The position numbers and the translations under genes are program-made. From NCBI GenBank assembly GCA_934573945.1, contig CAKTMQ010000011.1:1-25287 (forward strand): DNA of 25,287 bases, written 5' to 3'. Shown here piece after piece: positions 1 to 7,527 of the stretch (within the stretch, counting starts at the first letter, position 1; every line of letters begins with the position of its first letter). A model generated the notes under the pieces. That model was not told where the DNA came from. It ran no database searches and saw nothing but the letters and a program-made list of their open reading frames with translations. The stretch comes from an uncultured Oscillospiraceae bacterium. GTDB taxonomy: Bacteria > Bacillota > Clostridia > Oscillospirales > Oscillospiraceae.

Positions 1-2507
1 TAAGCCCGGTATTCCTCCGGCGCCAGCTCCTGCATCCGGTGCGTCACCTCGTGGGCCGCCACAAAGTCAATGGCGTTGTCCGCGTCAGCCGCGATCTGGA
101 TCAGGTTCCGGCTGGCGACGTACTGGCCGTTGGCGCTGCCGCCCCGTACCGTCGGCACGATCTCCACCCGCAGCCCCAGCTCCTTGCCCATGGTGTTCAG
201 CAGTGCCGCCGTACCGGGCTTTTCCTGCGCCAGCCGCTGGGCGTATTCGCTGTCCGCAAGGCCGCTTTCGCTGCCCGCGCTGCTCACAAAGCTCAGCCCC
301 GCCTTTTCCCGTGCAAGGCTGGCCGCGGCGTCGGAGAGTCCCGCCTTGTAGGCCGCCGTCTGCACGCTCTGGGGCAGTGCGCTGGCCGCCGCGCTCTTCA
401 CGCCGGACGCGGCCTCCCGCCGCAGTCCCGCCTGATACATCACGGTAAAGCCCGCCTGCAGCTTGCCCTTGCTCTGCGTGCGGCTGGTGCGTTGCACCTC
501 TGCCCATGCGGCGCTGCCGTTCTCGCCCAGCCCCATGTCGCGCATTACAGGAAATTCCGCCTCCGTGGCGGCCTGTCCCTGCGCATAGGCGGCGCGGAAC
601 TGCGCCCGGCTCAGGTCGTCGGCAAACGTGCCCGGCGTCATGTCCTCCTGCGCGATGCCGCTTCTGCCCGCCGCATACGCCTGCTGCATTCCCAGCAGAT
701 ACTGGCTCACGTCGCCGCCGGTGTAGGAATCCACAAACACCTGCGCCGCCCCGGCGTTCTCCGCCGAGGAGATAGCGCCCTCGTACAAATCGGCGGTCTG
801 CTGATCCTTAAAGCGCACGTCCCTGGGGTCTACCGTCTCGCCGCTTGCCAGCTCCACCTTGCCGTCCTTCACCACAGACCGGATCTGTGTCTCGTTATCG
901 TTGTAGCTGGTGCGCCCGTCCTCGCTGGTTTGAAACGATCCCGTGATACCGGCGCGCTCCCGTACCTGCTTCACCGCGTCCTGGTACCGGTTGTGCGCCG
1001 CAGTCTGCACCGCCATGTTGCCGCCGCCCATGATGCCGCCCGCCAGTGCACCGGCGGCAAAGTCCACGGCGATGTTCTTCACCGTCTCGTTTGCCACCTT
1101 CTGCTGTGCGTCCTGGTAGCTCATGCCGCCCGCCATGTACACGGCGATCCGCTGGTTCACGTCCGCCATGTCTCCGTTGGCGATCTTGTCTACCATCAAA
1201 TTGGCGAGGTCGGTAAACATCTCCTCGCTGCCCTCAACGCCCGCCTGCGTGGCGGTGTTCTTCAGCAGCCCGGCCAGCCGCTGCTTCATCGTGCCGGTGG
1301 GCAGCTTCATGGAGATCAGATTCTCCAGACTGTATTTTTCAAAGAAGGTCTCAAATACGCCCGCCGCCACGCCGGAGATGATGGCGTGGGTGTCGTCCAG
1401 TCCTCTCTCCTTGGCTGTCACCATGGCGTCGGTGGCCGCCGCGCCGCCCAGCGTGGCCGAGGCCGCCGCAGCCGGAACGCCCAGCGCCGTCAGCGCCGCC
1501 GTAGCGGCACTGTCCAGCATGGATGTCCCCACACCATATGCAAATGCCGCCATGTCACCGTGGTCGTACTGGAGGTTTTTCGTCACCTCGCCCCGCACGC
1601 CGCTGGCGTAGGCATAGGGCAGCATGGCAATGGAGTGGTAATCAGACGGGGTATCGGGGTCACGCAGCTTCTCCACGGCGGTATAGGCGGCTCCCACACC
1701 ACTCAGCAGATTGGCGGGCACAGACAGCAGCGTGCCGAACACCGGCGACTTATCTGCCTCGTTCCGTGCCATCTCCTGCACCTTGGCGTACCGCTCCGCG
1801 TTCTTCTCCCGCTGGGGAATGTGCCGCTGGTAGTTCACCAGCTGGCTGATGTCCTCCTCGGAAAACCCGGATGCGGTCAGCAGCTCCCGTGCCGCCGCCT
1901 TTTTGTCAGCGTCGGACTGGGCGGATGCCGCCACGCTCTCTATTTTGGCCAGCGCCTCCACGGCGGCGGTCTGCTCCTCCGTCAGCTTGTCCAGCGCCTC
2001 GCGTCCCTTGTTCTCATACTGGATGCTTCTGGCCTTGTTCAGGTCGGTTTGCAGCGCGGTATATTTGCTGTCCTGCTGCGTGGGCAGGTCTCCGCCGCCA
2101 AACGCCTTGATGTCATACATCCCGTGGCTGCCCTTCGCCGCCTGCTTCGCCTCGTCCACTTCTTTTTCCAGCGCTTCCAGATCCAGCGTGGACAGCCGCT
2201 CATACTCCGCCAGATACGCCTGCTGCTGTTTCGCCTCGTCCGCCAGCTCCTGCGCGGTTTTCTGCCGGGGCGCCGTAAAGGAGAATCCGCCCAGAAACGT
2301 ACCGCCGGGGGAGATGGTGATCTTTCTCTGGTTCCCGGCGTTCTTTGCCGCCGAGGATGTCACGGTCTGAATCTTCCCGGCTGCCACGTCGGCGTCCCAC
2401 CGCTCCCGCTCTCTCCGGTGAAAGGTGTCCACATCGACAAAGTTGATCTCTCCGGCCTCAAGGCCGGATTCCTCCATTTTTCTCTTGTAAATATCCTGCC
2501 AGCTCAT
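1..2507 (-). CDS. Very large phage protein with zincin-type metalloprotease motif (partial, C-terminus outside window)
   Basis: The frame opens at ATG 2507 behind AAGGAGG and stays open for 835 codons to the window edge, so the C-terminus is missing; the last two bases (TA) could begin Tyr or a stop. Seen directly: a charged, coiled-coil-like region (about residues 75-215), two Ala/Gly-rich hydrophobic stretches (about 345-370 and 470-500) that could be amphipathic or membrane-active, an Ala-rich middle, and near residues 775-835 a segment ending in AAHEVTHRMQE, with H819, E820 and H823 forming HExxH. The local pattern (a GLRVEIV strand, an NGQY turn, a strand, then the HExxH helix) is that of zincin peptidases. 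Large multidomain proteins of this type occur among prophage and conjugative-element polyvalent proteins, thought to enter the cell with the DNA. Gene order after tail and internal proteins fits an ejected virion protein; that role is inferred. The third zinc ligand lies outside the window. Confidence 0.75.
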   Translation of the reverse strand, partial: MSWQDIYKRKMEESGLEAGEINFVDVDTFHRRERERWDADVAAGKIQTVTSSAAKNAGNQRKITISPGGTFLGGFSFTAPRQKTAQELADEAKQQQAYLAEYERLSTLDLEALEKEVDEAKQAAKGSHGMYDIKAFGGGDLPTQQDSKYTALQTDLNKARSIQYENKGREALDKLTEEQTAAVEALAKIESVAASAQSDADKKAAARELLTASGFSEEDISQLVNYQRHIPQREKNAERYAKVQEMARNEADKSPVFGTLLSVPANLLSGVGAAYTAVEKLRDPDTPSDYHSIAMLPYAYASGVRGEVTKNLQYDHGDMAAFAYGVGTSMLDSAATAALTALGVPAAAASATLGGAAATDAMVTAKERGLDDTHAIISGVAAGVFETFFEKYSLENLISMKLPTGTMKQRLAGLLKNTATQAGVEGSEEMFTDLANLMVDKIANGDMADVNQRIAVYMAGGMSYQDAQQKVANETVKNIAVDFAAGALAGGIMGGGNMAVQTAAHNRYQDAVKQVRERAGITGSFQTSEDGRTSYNDNETQIRSVVKDGKVELASGETVDPRDVRFKDQQTADLYEGAISSAENAGAAQVFVDSYTGGDVSQYLLGMQQAYAAGRSGIAQEDMTPGTFADDLSRAQFRAAYAQGQAATEAEFPVMRDMGLGENGSAAWAEVQRTSRTQSKGKLQAGFTVMYQAGLRREAASGVKSAAASALPQSVQTAAYKAGLSDAAASLAREKAGLSFVSSAGSESGLADSEYAQRLAQEKPGTAALLNTMGKELGLRVEIVPTVRGGSANGQYVASRNLIQIAADADNAIDFVAAHEVTHRMQELAPEEYRA

Positions 2508-2518
2508 GAACAGCCTCC

Positions 2519-3454
2519 TTACCTACCGGGGTTTCTCAGCGCATATACCAGGTCGTTGTACTGCTTTTTGGTGATGTTGCCCGCCTCATACATGGCGGCC
2601 AGCGCGTTGATCTGTCCCTGCAAAGACTGGTCAACGCCGGTGTCCGTGTCGTGGATGATCCGCATCGCCGTGGACGAGGAGTACTTCTCCGCGTCCGCGC
2701 TCTTTCCGCTGCCGGAAGAGCTTCTCCCGCCGGATCCTCCGCCGCTGCTGGCCTTTGCCGCCGCCTGCGCCTTCTGCCAGTCGAACTGCTCCCGCGCCAG
2801 CGCCTGCTGGGCGTCAAACTGCCGGATGGACTCCAGATACTGCTGCCGCCACTGGTCGTCCGCAATGGCCGCCCGGTAGTCCTGATAGGCCAGATCCCGG
2901 TCGCCGGTATAGCGCCCGTAGTCCATGCTCCGTTCGCTGTCATACCGCCCGCTCAGATAGTCCCTGTCCGCCTGCCAGCTGCTCAGCAGGTCGCGGTACT
3001 GGCTGTACTCCTGCTGGTACTGGTCGGAGAGCAGCCCATACTGGGTTTTCAGGTCGTCGCCCTCCATCTGGTAGCGGTTCAGCGCCATCTGGTACAGCTC
3101 CGGCACCACGTCCCCCAGACTCTGGAGATAGGCGTTGTACTGCTGCTGTCCGGCGCTCTGGCTGTAGGTGGAGCCGTAGCCGCCCGTCAGTGCCGCCGCC
3201 TGCCCCATGGTGTCCTGCATGGCCTGCTTGCCCTGCTGCACGTACTTGTCCTTGTACTGCTGGTACAGCGCGTCGCTGTTCAGGTCATAGCTGAACTTCT
3301 CCCGGTTCTGGATCTTCTTGAGAAGGTCCTGCACCTGCCCGCCGTACTGGCCGCCCGTCCACTCCCCGGGCTTGGTGTCGTTGATTCTGGAGAGCTGATC
3401 CGCCAGCTTCCTGACCCGGTCGCTCTCCACATAGTCCTTATAAGAAAATGCCAT
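2519..3454 (-). CDS. Internal virion / minor structural protein (Gln/Tyr-rich, helical)
   Basis: A 311-residue protein starting at ATG 3454. It is rich in Gln, Tyr, Asp and Arg: residues about 55-150 hold a YQQYKDKY-like stretch and a TGGYGSTYSQ segment, and 130-240 contain many QYRD/RYxxDRD-like units that should form long amphipathic helices. A Gly/Ser linker (about 240-260, GGGSGGRSSSGSG) leads to a C-terminal helix-rich domain with YEAGNITKKQYNDLVY. I recognise the overall type as a common protein of gut Clostridia phages located between tail-fibre genes and a giant C-terminal protein, but know no demonstrated function. In a short-tailed phage this position suits an internal protein ejected ahead of the DNA or forming a transient channel. 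It lies 11 bases upstream of the giant protein and 3 bases after the coiled-coil membrane protein. Confidence 0.7.
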   Translation of the reverse strand: MAFSYKDYVESDRVRKLADQLSRINDTKPGEWTGGQYGGQVQDLLKKIQNREKFSYDLNSDALYQQYKDKYVQQGKQAMQDTMGQAAALTGGYGSTYSQSAGQQQYNAYLQSLGDVVPELYQMALNRYQMEGDDLKTQYGLLSDQYQQEYSQYRDLLSSWQADRDYLSGRYDSERSMDYGRYTGDRDLAYQDYRAAIADDQWRQQYLESIRQFDAQQALAREQFDWQKAQAAAKASSGGGSGGRSSSGSGKSADAEKYSSSTAMRIIHDTDTGVDQSLQGQINALAAMYEAGNITKKQYNDLVYALRNPGR

Positions 3455-3457
3455 ATA

Positions 3458-3730
3458 TCAGCCCTCCTTATGGTGTGTCTCCGTGTAATGGTGTACCTCC
3501 GCCTCCAGATCGGCAATGCGGTGGTTGGCCACCTTCATGCTCTCGTCCACCACCGCCATGTGCTGCTCCAGCCGGTACGTCCGGTCGATGAGGCTGTTGT
3601 GCTTGTTCACTTTTTCCTCCAGCTGCTCCAGCCGGTAGGCGATGAGGGCGCTGCTCTTGCGGTTGGCCAGATATGCCCCCGCCAGCGTCCCCACAAGGCT
3701 CAGTCCCGCCACGATGATCGTCTCTGTCAT
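3458..3730 (-). CDS. Small membrane-anchored coiled-coil protein (holin/XhlA-like candidate)
   Basis: A 90-residue protein. The start is ATG 3730, which overlaps the previous stop as ATGA; the open frame extends further upstream but only inside the neighbouring gene. Residues 4-24 (IIVAGLSLVGTLAGAYLA) form one hydrophobic helix, followed by NRKSSALIAYRLEQLEEKV and a heptad-like coiled coil to the C-terminus (RLEQLEEKVNKHN, RLEQHMAVVDE, RIADLEAEV). One N-terminal helix plus a coiled coil is the layout of hemolysin XhlA-type phage lysis accessories and of some virion spanin-like or injection proteins. No endolysin is present nearby, so a lysis role is only a guess; a structural membrane-contact role among the tail genes is equally possible. 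Confidence 0.65.
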   Translation of the reverse strand: MTETIIVAGLSLVGTLAGAYLANRKSSALIAYRLEQLEEKVNKHNSLIDRTYRLEQHMAVVDESMKVANHRIADLEAEVHHYTETHHKEG

Positions 3731-4074
3731 ACTTCCTCCCATCCCGCATCGTTCCATGATGCCGTCACGCCGCCGTCGCCCATCCACACCTTGACAGCGC
3801 CTCCATATGCGTAATAGCCGTTGGGGATCAGCTTCGCATCTGACGACCACTGGATGGGATTGTCCGCCGTTCCGGCAGGATTGGCCTGCGCCACATATTC
3901 CTTGCGCACGATCACACGGTTGACCGCATATACGCGCCAGTCGAAGCCCAGCTTGTCGCTCTGCTCCAGTGTCACGGTGATGCCCCCGGCCGCATCCACC
4001 GCGTCCGCGATCCTCTGGTTCTTGTCGATCCTGACCTTCAGCTTCTGCGCCTGCTCCATGATGTCACTGCGCAT
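3727..4074 (-). CDS. Small tail-region protein of unknown function
   Basis: A 115-residue protein. ATG 4074 is preceded by GGAGG nine bases upstream, making it the preferred start even though it overlaps the upstream gene by 11 bases; a second ATG at 4059 is possible. The N-terminus (MEQAQKLKVRIDKNQ) is helical, and the rest is strand-rich with aromatic residues (FDWRVYAVNRV, EYVAQANPAG, NGYYAYGGAVKVWMG). The NPxG-turn and aromatic pattern resembles small proteins beside receptor-binding genes in gut phages. It ends in an ATGA overlap with the coiled-coil protein. I do not recognise a characterised family; a role in the tail tip or fibre is inferred only from location. Confidence 0.6.
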   Translation of the reverse strand: MRSDIMEQAQKLKVRIDKNQRIADAVDAAGGITVTLEQSDKLGFDWRVYAVNRVIVRKEYVAQANPAGTADNPIQWSSDAKLIPNGYYAYGGAVKVWMGDGGVTASWNDAGWEEV

Positions 4075-4432
4075 CCGCCGCCACCTCCTCCGTGTTCACG
4101 CCCAGCACCTCCAGCGCCGCCTTGTAAACGGCGGCCTCTGCCTGCGCCTGCTCCAGCGGCGACGGCGGGGGCGGCGGCAGCGCCGCCACGTCCTCTTCGA
4201 TCTCCGCCTCGCTGCGCAGCACCGCCGCACCGTCCGTATATTTATACCGGGGGACGCCCTCGTCCGTGTAGAGGGCATCGAAATAGTTGCTTTGGCACAG
4301 GTTGTAGCGGTCTCCCTCGCCCTCGTCCAGCAGCGTCCACGAAGTCATGTCGCCCATGTTCTCCTCGCTGTATCCGCCGTCGCAGGCGAGGATGCGCCCC
4401 CCTGCATCCGTCTTGATATAGACCTTGCTCAT
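4064..4432 (-). CDS. Tail-fibre accessory protein (fibre-tip or assembly type)
   Basis: A 122-residue protein. I chose ATG 4432, with GGGGGTG upstream; a GTG three codons earlier is also open. The first about 80 residues have the recurrent pattern of small proteins encoded next to phage tail fibres: MSKVYIKTDAGGRI, then WTLLDEGEGDRYNLCQSNYF, then PRYKYTDG and AEIEED. After a run of six prolines (with Ser) near residue 90 comes a helical tail (LEQAQAEAAVYKAALEVLG). In related phages such proteins are fibre-assembly or fibre-tip components. Its place directly after the 785-residue receptor-binding candidate supports that role. Family membership is judged by eye. Confidence 0.65.
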   Translation of the reverse strand: MSKVYIKTDAGGRILACDGGYSEENMGDMTSWTLLDEGEGDRYNLCQSNYFDALYTDEGVPRYKYTDGAAVLRSEAEIEEDVAALPPPPPSPLEQAQAEAAVYKAALEVLGVNTEEVAADAQ

Positions 4433-4447
4433 TTGCGGCACCCCCTT

Positions 4448-6805
4448 TTACAGATCCGCAGAAAAGATCACCTTGTTGAAATCCATCCACATATCGCTCA
4501 GGCCGTGCCCCGCTTTCGATGCCAGGATGCGCAGCGAGTTCCGCAGCGCGGAGTAGGTATACGTGAAGCCATGCGCCAACCCGGTAGAGCCCCACGCCCC
4601 GACGTTGACGGTACCCGACTCCAGCACGGGATTGGTGCGCAGCGTCACGGGGGTGGAGACAAAGAACTGCACAATACCGGGGCCCACGAATGTCGTCCGT
4701 GTGAAAATACTGCCGCCGGAAAACGGCGAAAAGCAATACCGCTGGCAGATACGCTCCTGCTCCTCCCGCCGTGGGATCTCGTTGAGTGTCCACACCGTGT
4801 TCTCCTGATGCGCCAGCGTCTGGGTGTCCCCCAGCTCCAGCTTGGCGGCCATGGGGCGCAGCGTGCCGCCTGCCGCCACACACAGCAGGAAGACTCCCAC
4901 GCCTGATCCGGTGCCGCTTCCCACCTCGATAGTGCCGAAATCCGTCGAGATCGTTGTTTTGCTGCCGATCTCCGGGAAAGTGAAGGTGCCGGAATGCACG
5001 CCCCTGTAGGGCAGCGCCGTGCACAGCACGCTGGCCGTCACTGTTTTCCCCACCAGCGCCTTTGCCAGCGCGGGCTCAAATAACTGCTGCAGATAACCGG
5101 AAGTCGTCCCCGCGCTGTTGTCCAGATACAGGTAGCCGTCGGCGGTCGCAAAATAGACCTTCATCCCCGCGCTGCCCTTCCAGCGGTCTATGCCGTAGCC
5201 GCCGTTCCAGTCCGCGCCGCTGGACACGCCCCGGGTGTTGATCATCACGTTGGGGTTCCAGTACCAGTTGTCCAGCAGGTTGTCCCCGTTGCGCAGATTG
5301 CCCGACCCCACCGTCAGCTTGCCGGTAATGCGCACATCCCCCGAGAACTCCGCGTCCCAGCCGCACTCAAAGGTGTTGTCCTTTTCGGAGATCTTGCCGA
5401 ACGCCGCGCCCTTGCCCCCGTCCTTCAGGTGGAAGGTGATGGTGGCGGTGGGCACCGTCGCTTCATAGATGGCCGTGCGGCCGATCCTGTCCTTTGCCGT
5501 GATCCGCACGGTATAGCTCTTCTCCGGATCAATGACGGCGCTGCCGTTGATCCTCGTTTTCTGCCCGCTCGTCAGCTTTATGGCAGCGGAAAACGTCTGC
5601 GCCCCGGCTTCCTTGTACTGCGCTGTCAGCGAACAGTGCTCCGCATCATCGTTCCATCCGTTCAGCGACGTCCACCTGACCGTCGCCCCCGCCGTGATGT
5701 GCGCGCCTGCGTCCGCCGCCACCATGGCGTCGTCGCTGCGGTAGATGGCAATGCCGCGCAGCGCCGGTGCCGCGTAGTCATAGAGCGTCACATAGTCCTT
5801 GATGTTGATCGTCACGCCGCTGGAAAAGCCGTAGCTGTCCGTAACGGTCACCGTCAGTCTGCCCACCAGATCCTGCAATACAGCCGTCACGGCCTTGTAG
5901 TACTCCCTGCCATTGTACAGGTCGGTCGCCTTTGCGGCGGCCACCGTCTTGCCGCCAAAGGTCACTGTGATGCTTTTCAGCGTCGCGCCGTATTTCATCG
6001 TCACCACATCGGGAAAGATGCGCACCAGCAGCTTGGTGTACCCCTTTACGTAACCGGAAAACCCGGCCACCACGCCATCGTTCTGCGGCCAGAAGCTGCG
6101 AACAGACGCCGGGACAACGGGTCCCGCGTCCGCAGGCGGGTAGAGCACCGCGTCCTGCTCCCGCTTGCCAACCTCCTGTGAGCTGTAGTAGGTGGTGCAG
6201 GTGATGGTGCACAGCGTGCCGTAACTCTTGTTTACAAGGCTGATCAGTGATGTGGGCACCGTCCACTCATAGCTGGAGACATACCCCACATTGGTGGCGA
6301 TGGTGCCGGTGGTGGTGCCGATGGTGTACGTCAGCTTGTGGGTGTAATACGTCCGCTGTGGGTTCAGTTTGATGGTCAGCTTGCCGCCCAGCCGGGCGCT
6401 GTTGCCCTTGGAGGCGTCCCAGCTGATGGGCGTGGCATCGTCCGTATCCTCTCCGCTGCTCCCGCCTGCGCCGATATAGGCCGTGTAGCTCACGTTGGCG
6501 TCGGCGCGTCCGCTGTTGCTGCTCAGCGTTACCGAAATGCTGACAGACGTGCTGGCGGAGACACCCTCAACATAAAACGACGCGCTGTACTGTCCCGCGC
6601 TCCATGTTGAGGGGGAATTCCCTTTGAGCTGCTTTTCCGTTCCCTCTACGCTGGCACTGATGCTGTACCCGAAATAAGCGTTGCCGCCGACGCCGCCCAG
6701 CGTCACCGTCACATACCCGGCATACCCGTTGTTGGCGGTGCGCTGGATGTTATCTGTTACGGAAAAAGAGATCACCGGGGCGCTGCCCCAGCTGTAACTG
6801 CTCAT
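4448..6805 (-). CDS. Large tail protein / receptor-binding protein (DUF859-like core)
   Basis: A 785-residue protein starting at ATG 6805, whose first bases overlap the preceding stop as ATGA, with GGAGG seven bases upstream. The N-terminal about 430 residues are Ser/Thr/Gly-rich beta sandwich-like repeats (PVISFSVTDNIQRT; SARLGGKLTIKLNP; KSITVTFGGKT; LTVTVTDSYGFSSG). Near residues 455-475 is TFHLKDGGKGAAFGK, the signature I associate with DUF859-type phage minor structural proteins. Near residue 505 an NLLDNWYW...GYGIDRWKG segment starts a C-terminal carbohydrate-binding-like domain widespread in gut phage fibres. It most likely recognises the cell surface and is exposed on the virion. The N-terminal part probably attaches to the upstream tail protein. 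Family names are from memory and would need a profile search. Confidence 0.8.
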   Translation of the reverse strand: MSSYSWGSAPVISFSVTDNIQRTANNGYAGYVTVTLGGVGGNAYFGYSISASVEGTEKQLKGNSPSTWSAGQYSASFYVEGVSASTSVSISVTLSSNSGRADANVSYTAYIGAGGSSGEDTDDATPISWDASKGNSARLGGKLTIKLNPQRTYYTHKLTYTIGTTTGTIATNVGYVSSYEWTVPTSLISLVNKSYGTLCTITCTTYYSSQEVGKREQDAVLYPPADAGPVVPASVRSFWPQNDGVVAGFSGYVKGYTKLLVRIFPDVVTMKYGATLKSITVTFGGKTVAAAKATDLYNGREYYKAVTAVLQDLVGRLTVTVTDSYGFSSGVTINIKDYVTLYDYAAPALRGIAIYRSDDAMVAADAGAHITAGATVRWTSLNGWNDDAEHCSLTAQYKEAGAQTFSAAIKLTSGQKTRINGSAVIDPEKSYTVRITAKDRIGRTAIYEATVPTATITFHLKDGGKGAAFGKISEKDNTFECGWDAEFSGDVRITGKLTVGSGNLRNGDNLLDNWYWNPNVMINTRGVSSGADWNGGYGIDRWKGSAGMKVYFATADGYLYLDNSAGTTSGYLQQLFEPALAKALVGKTVTASVLCTALPYRGVHSGTFTFPEIGSKTTISTDFGTIEVGSGTGSGVGVFLLCVAAGGTLRPMAAKLELGDTQTLAHQENTVWTLNEIPRREEQERICQRYCFSPFSGGSIFTRTTFVGPGIVQFFVSTPVTLRTNPVLESGTVNVGAWGSTGLAHGFTYTYSALRNSLRILASKAGHGLSDMWMDFNKVIFSADL

Positions 6806-7527
6806 GTCGTACCTCCTACCCAGCGGAACCGCAGCCCGTTGGCGTCGTCCACCCGCCAGTTGACGAAGGTGATGGACTGGGTCTCCACGTTGTTCACGTA
6901 CAGGGCGTTGTTGGCGAAGTGCGCCACCTCCAGCCCGTTGACGTAAAAGCTCAGCTTGTTCGTCGTCCACACGCTCATGTTCTTGGAGGTGTCGATCGTC
7001 TCGTAGGTTTTCCCGTCCACATCCACTGTTGTGCCGGTCACGGAAATATCCTGTCCCAGCGCAATGCCCAGAATGGGCACGTCCCCGTCCTTGGCCACCA
7101 CGCCCTGCCGGATATAGCCGTTGGAGGTGGCAATGAAGCTGTTCAGGATCTCGCTGGTGGAGCTGATCTCCATCTCCAGCCCCTCGGCGCTGGCGGTAAT
7201 GGCATTGTTGATCCGCTCCTCAAAGGTGCCGAAGTCGGACTTCGCCACATAGGTGCTCTCCAGCTCCTTCGTGATCTTCTCGATGGTCTGGGTCACCTCG
7301 TTGGCGTTCTTGATAATCAGCGTTTTCAGGTCTGCGCTGGTCTGTTCGGCGGCGCTTCTGGCCGCGCTGCCCAGCGCCTGCACCGCCTCCGGTGCCAGAT
7401 TGTCCTCCGTCAGGCTGTTGAGGCTGTTGTTCAGCTGCTCCACCAGCCTGAAAAGATACCGCCGCACGTCCTGCAGCTGCTGGGTCTGGCTCCCCTGCAG
7501 CATAGGCGGCGATTGCAGGATCACCAT
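6802..7527 (-). CDS. Tail protein with N-terminal coiled coil (fibre stalk/adaptor)
   Basis: A 241-residue protein starting at ATG 7527, overlapping the end of the upstream gene by 7 bases. Residues 15-125 are helical and heptad-like (VRRYLFRLVEQLNNSLNSL; IIKNANEVTQTIEKITKELESTY; FEERINNAITASAEGLEMEISST), suggesting a trimeric stalk. Residues about 130-241 form a beta-rich tip (GYIRQGVVAKDGDVPILGIALGQ; KLSFYVNGLEVAHFANN; ITFVNWRVDD..GLRFRWVG) of the kind found at the C-terminus of phage minor structural/tail proteins. It is translationally coupled to the large receptor-binding candidate downstream. The probable role is a short-tail appendage or adaptor. Confidence 0.75.
   Translation of the reverse strand: MVILQSPPMLQGSQTQQLQDVRRYLFRLVEQLNNSLNSLTEDNLAPEAVQALGSAARSAAEQTSADLKTLIIKNANEVTQTIEKITKELESTYVAKSDFGTFEERINNAITASAEGLEMEISSTSEILNSFIATSNGYIRQGVVAKDGDVPILGIALGQDISVTGTTVDVDGKTYETIDTSKNMSVWTTNKLSFYVNGLEVAHFANNALYVNNVETQSITFVNWRVDDANGLRFRWVGGTT

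Noticed and set aside
39..2879. Open plus-strand frame of 946 codons
   Set aside because: Antisense to the giant protein, with His/Leu/Arg-rich composition and no motif; typical shadow of GC-rich codons.
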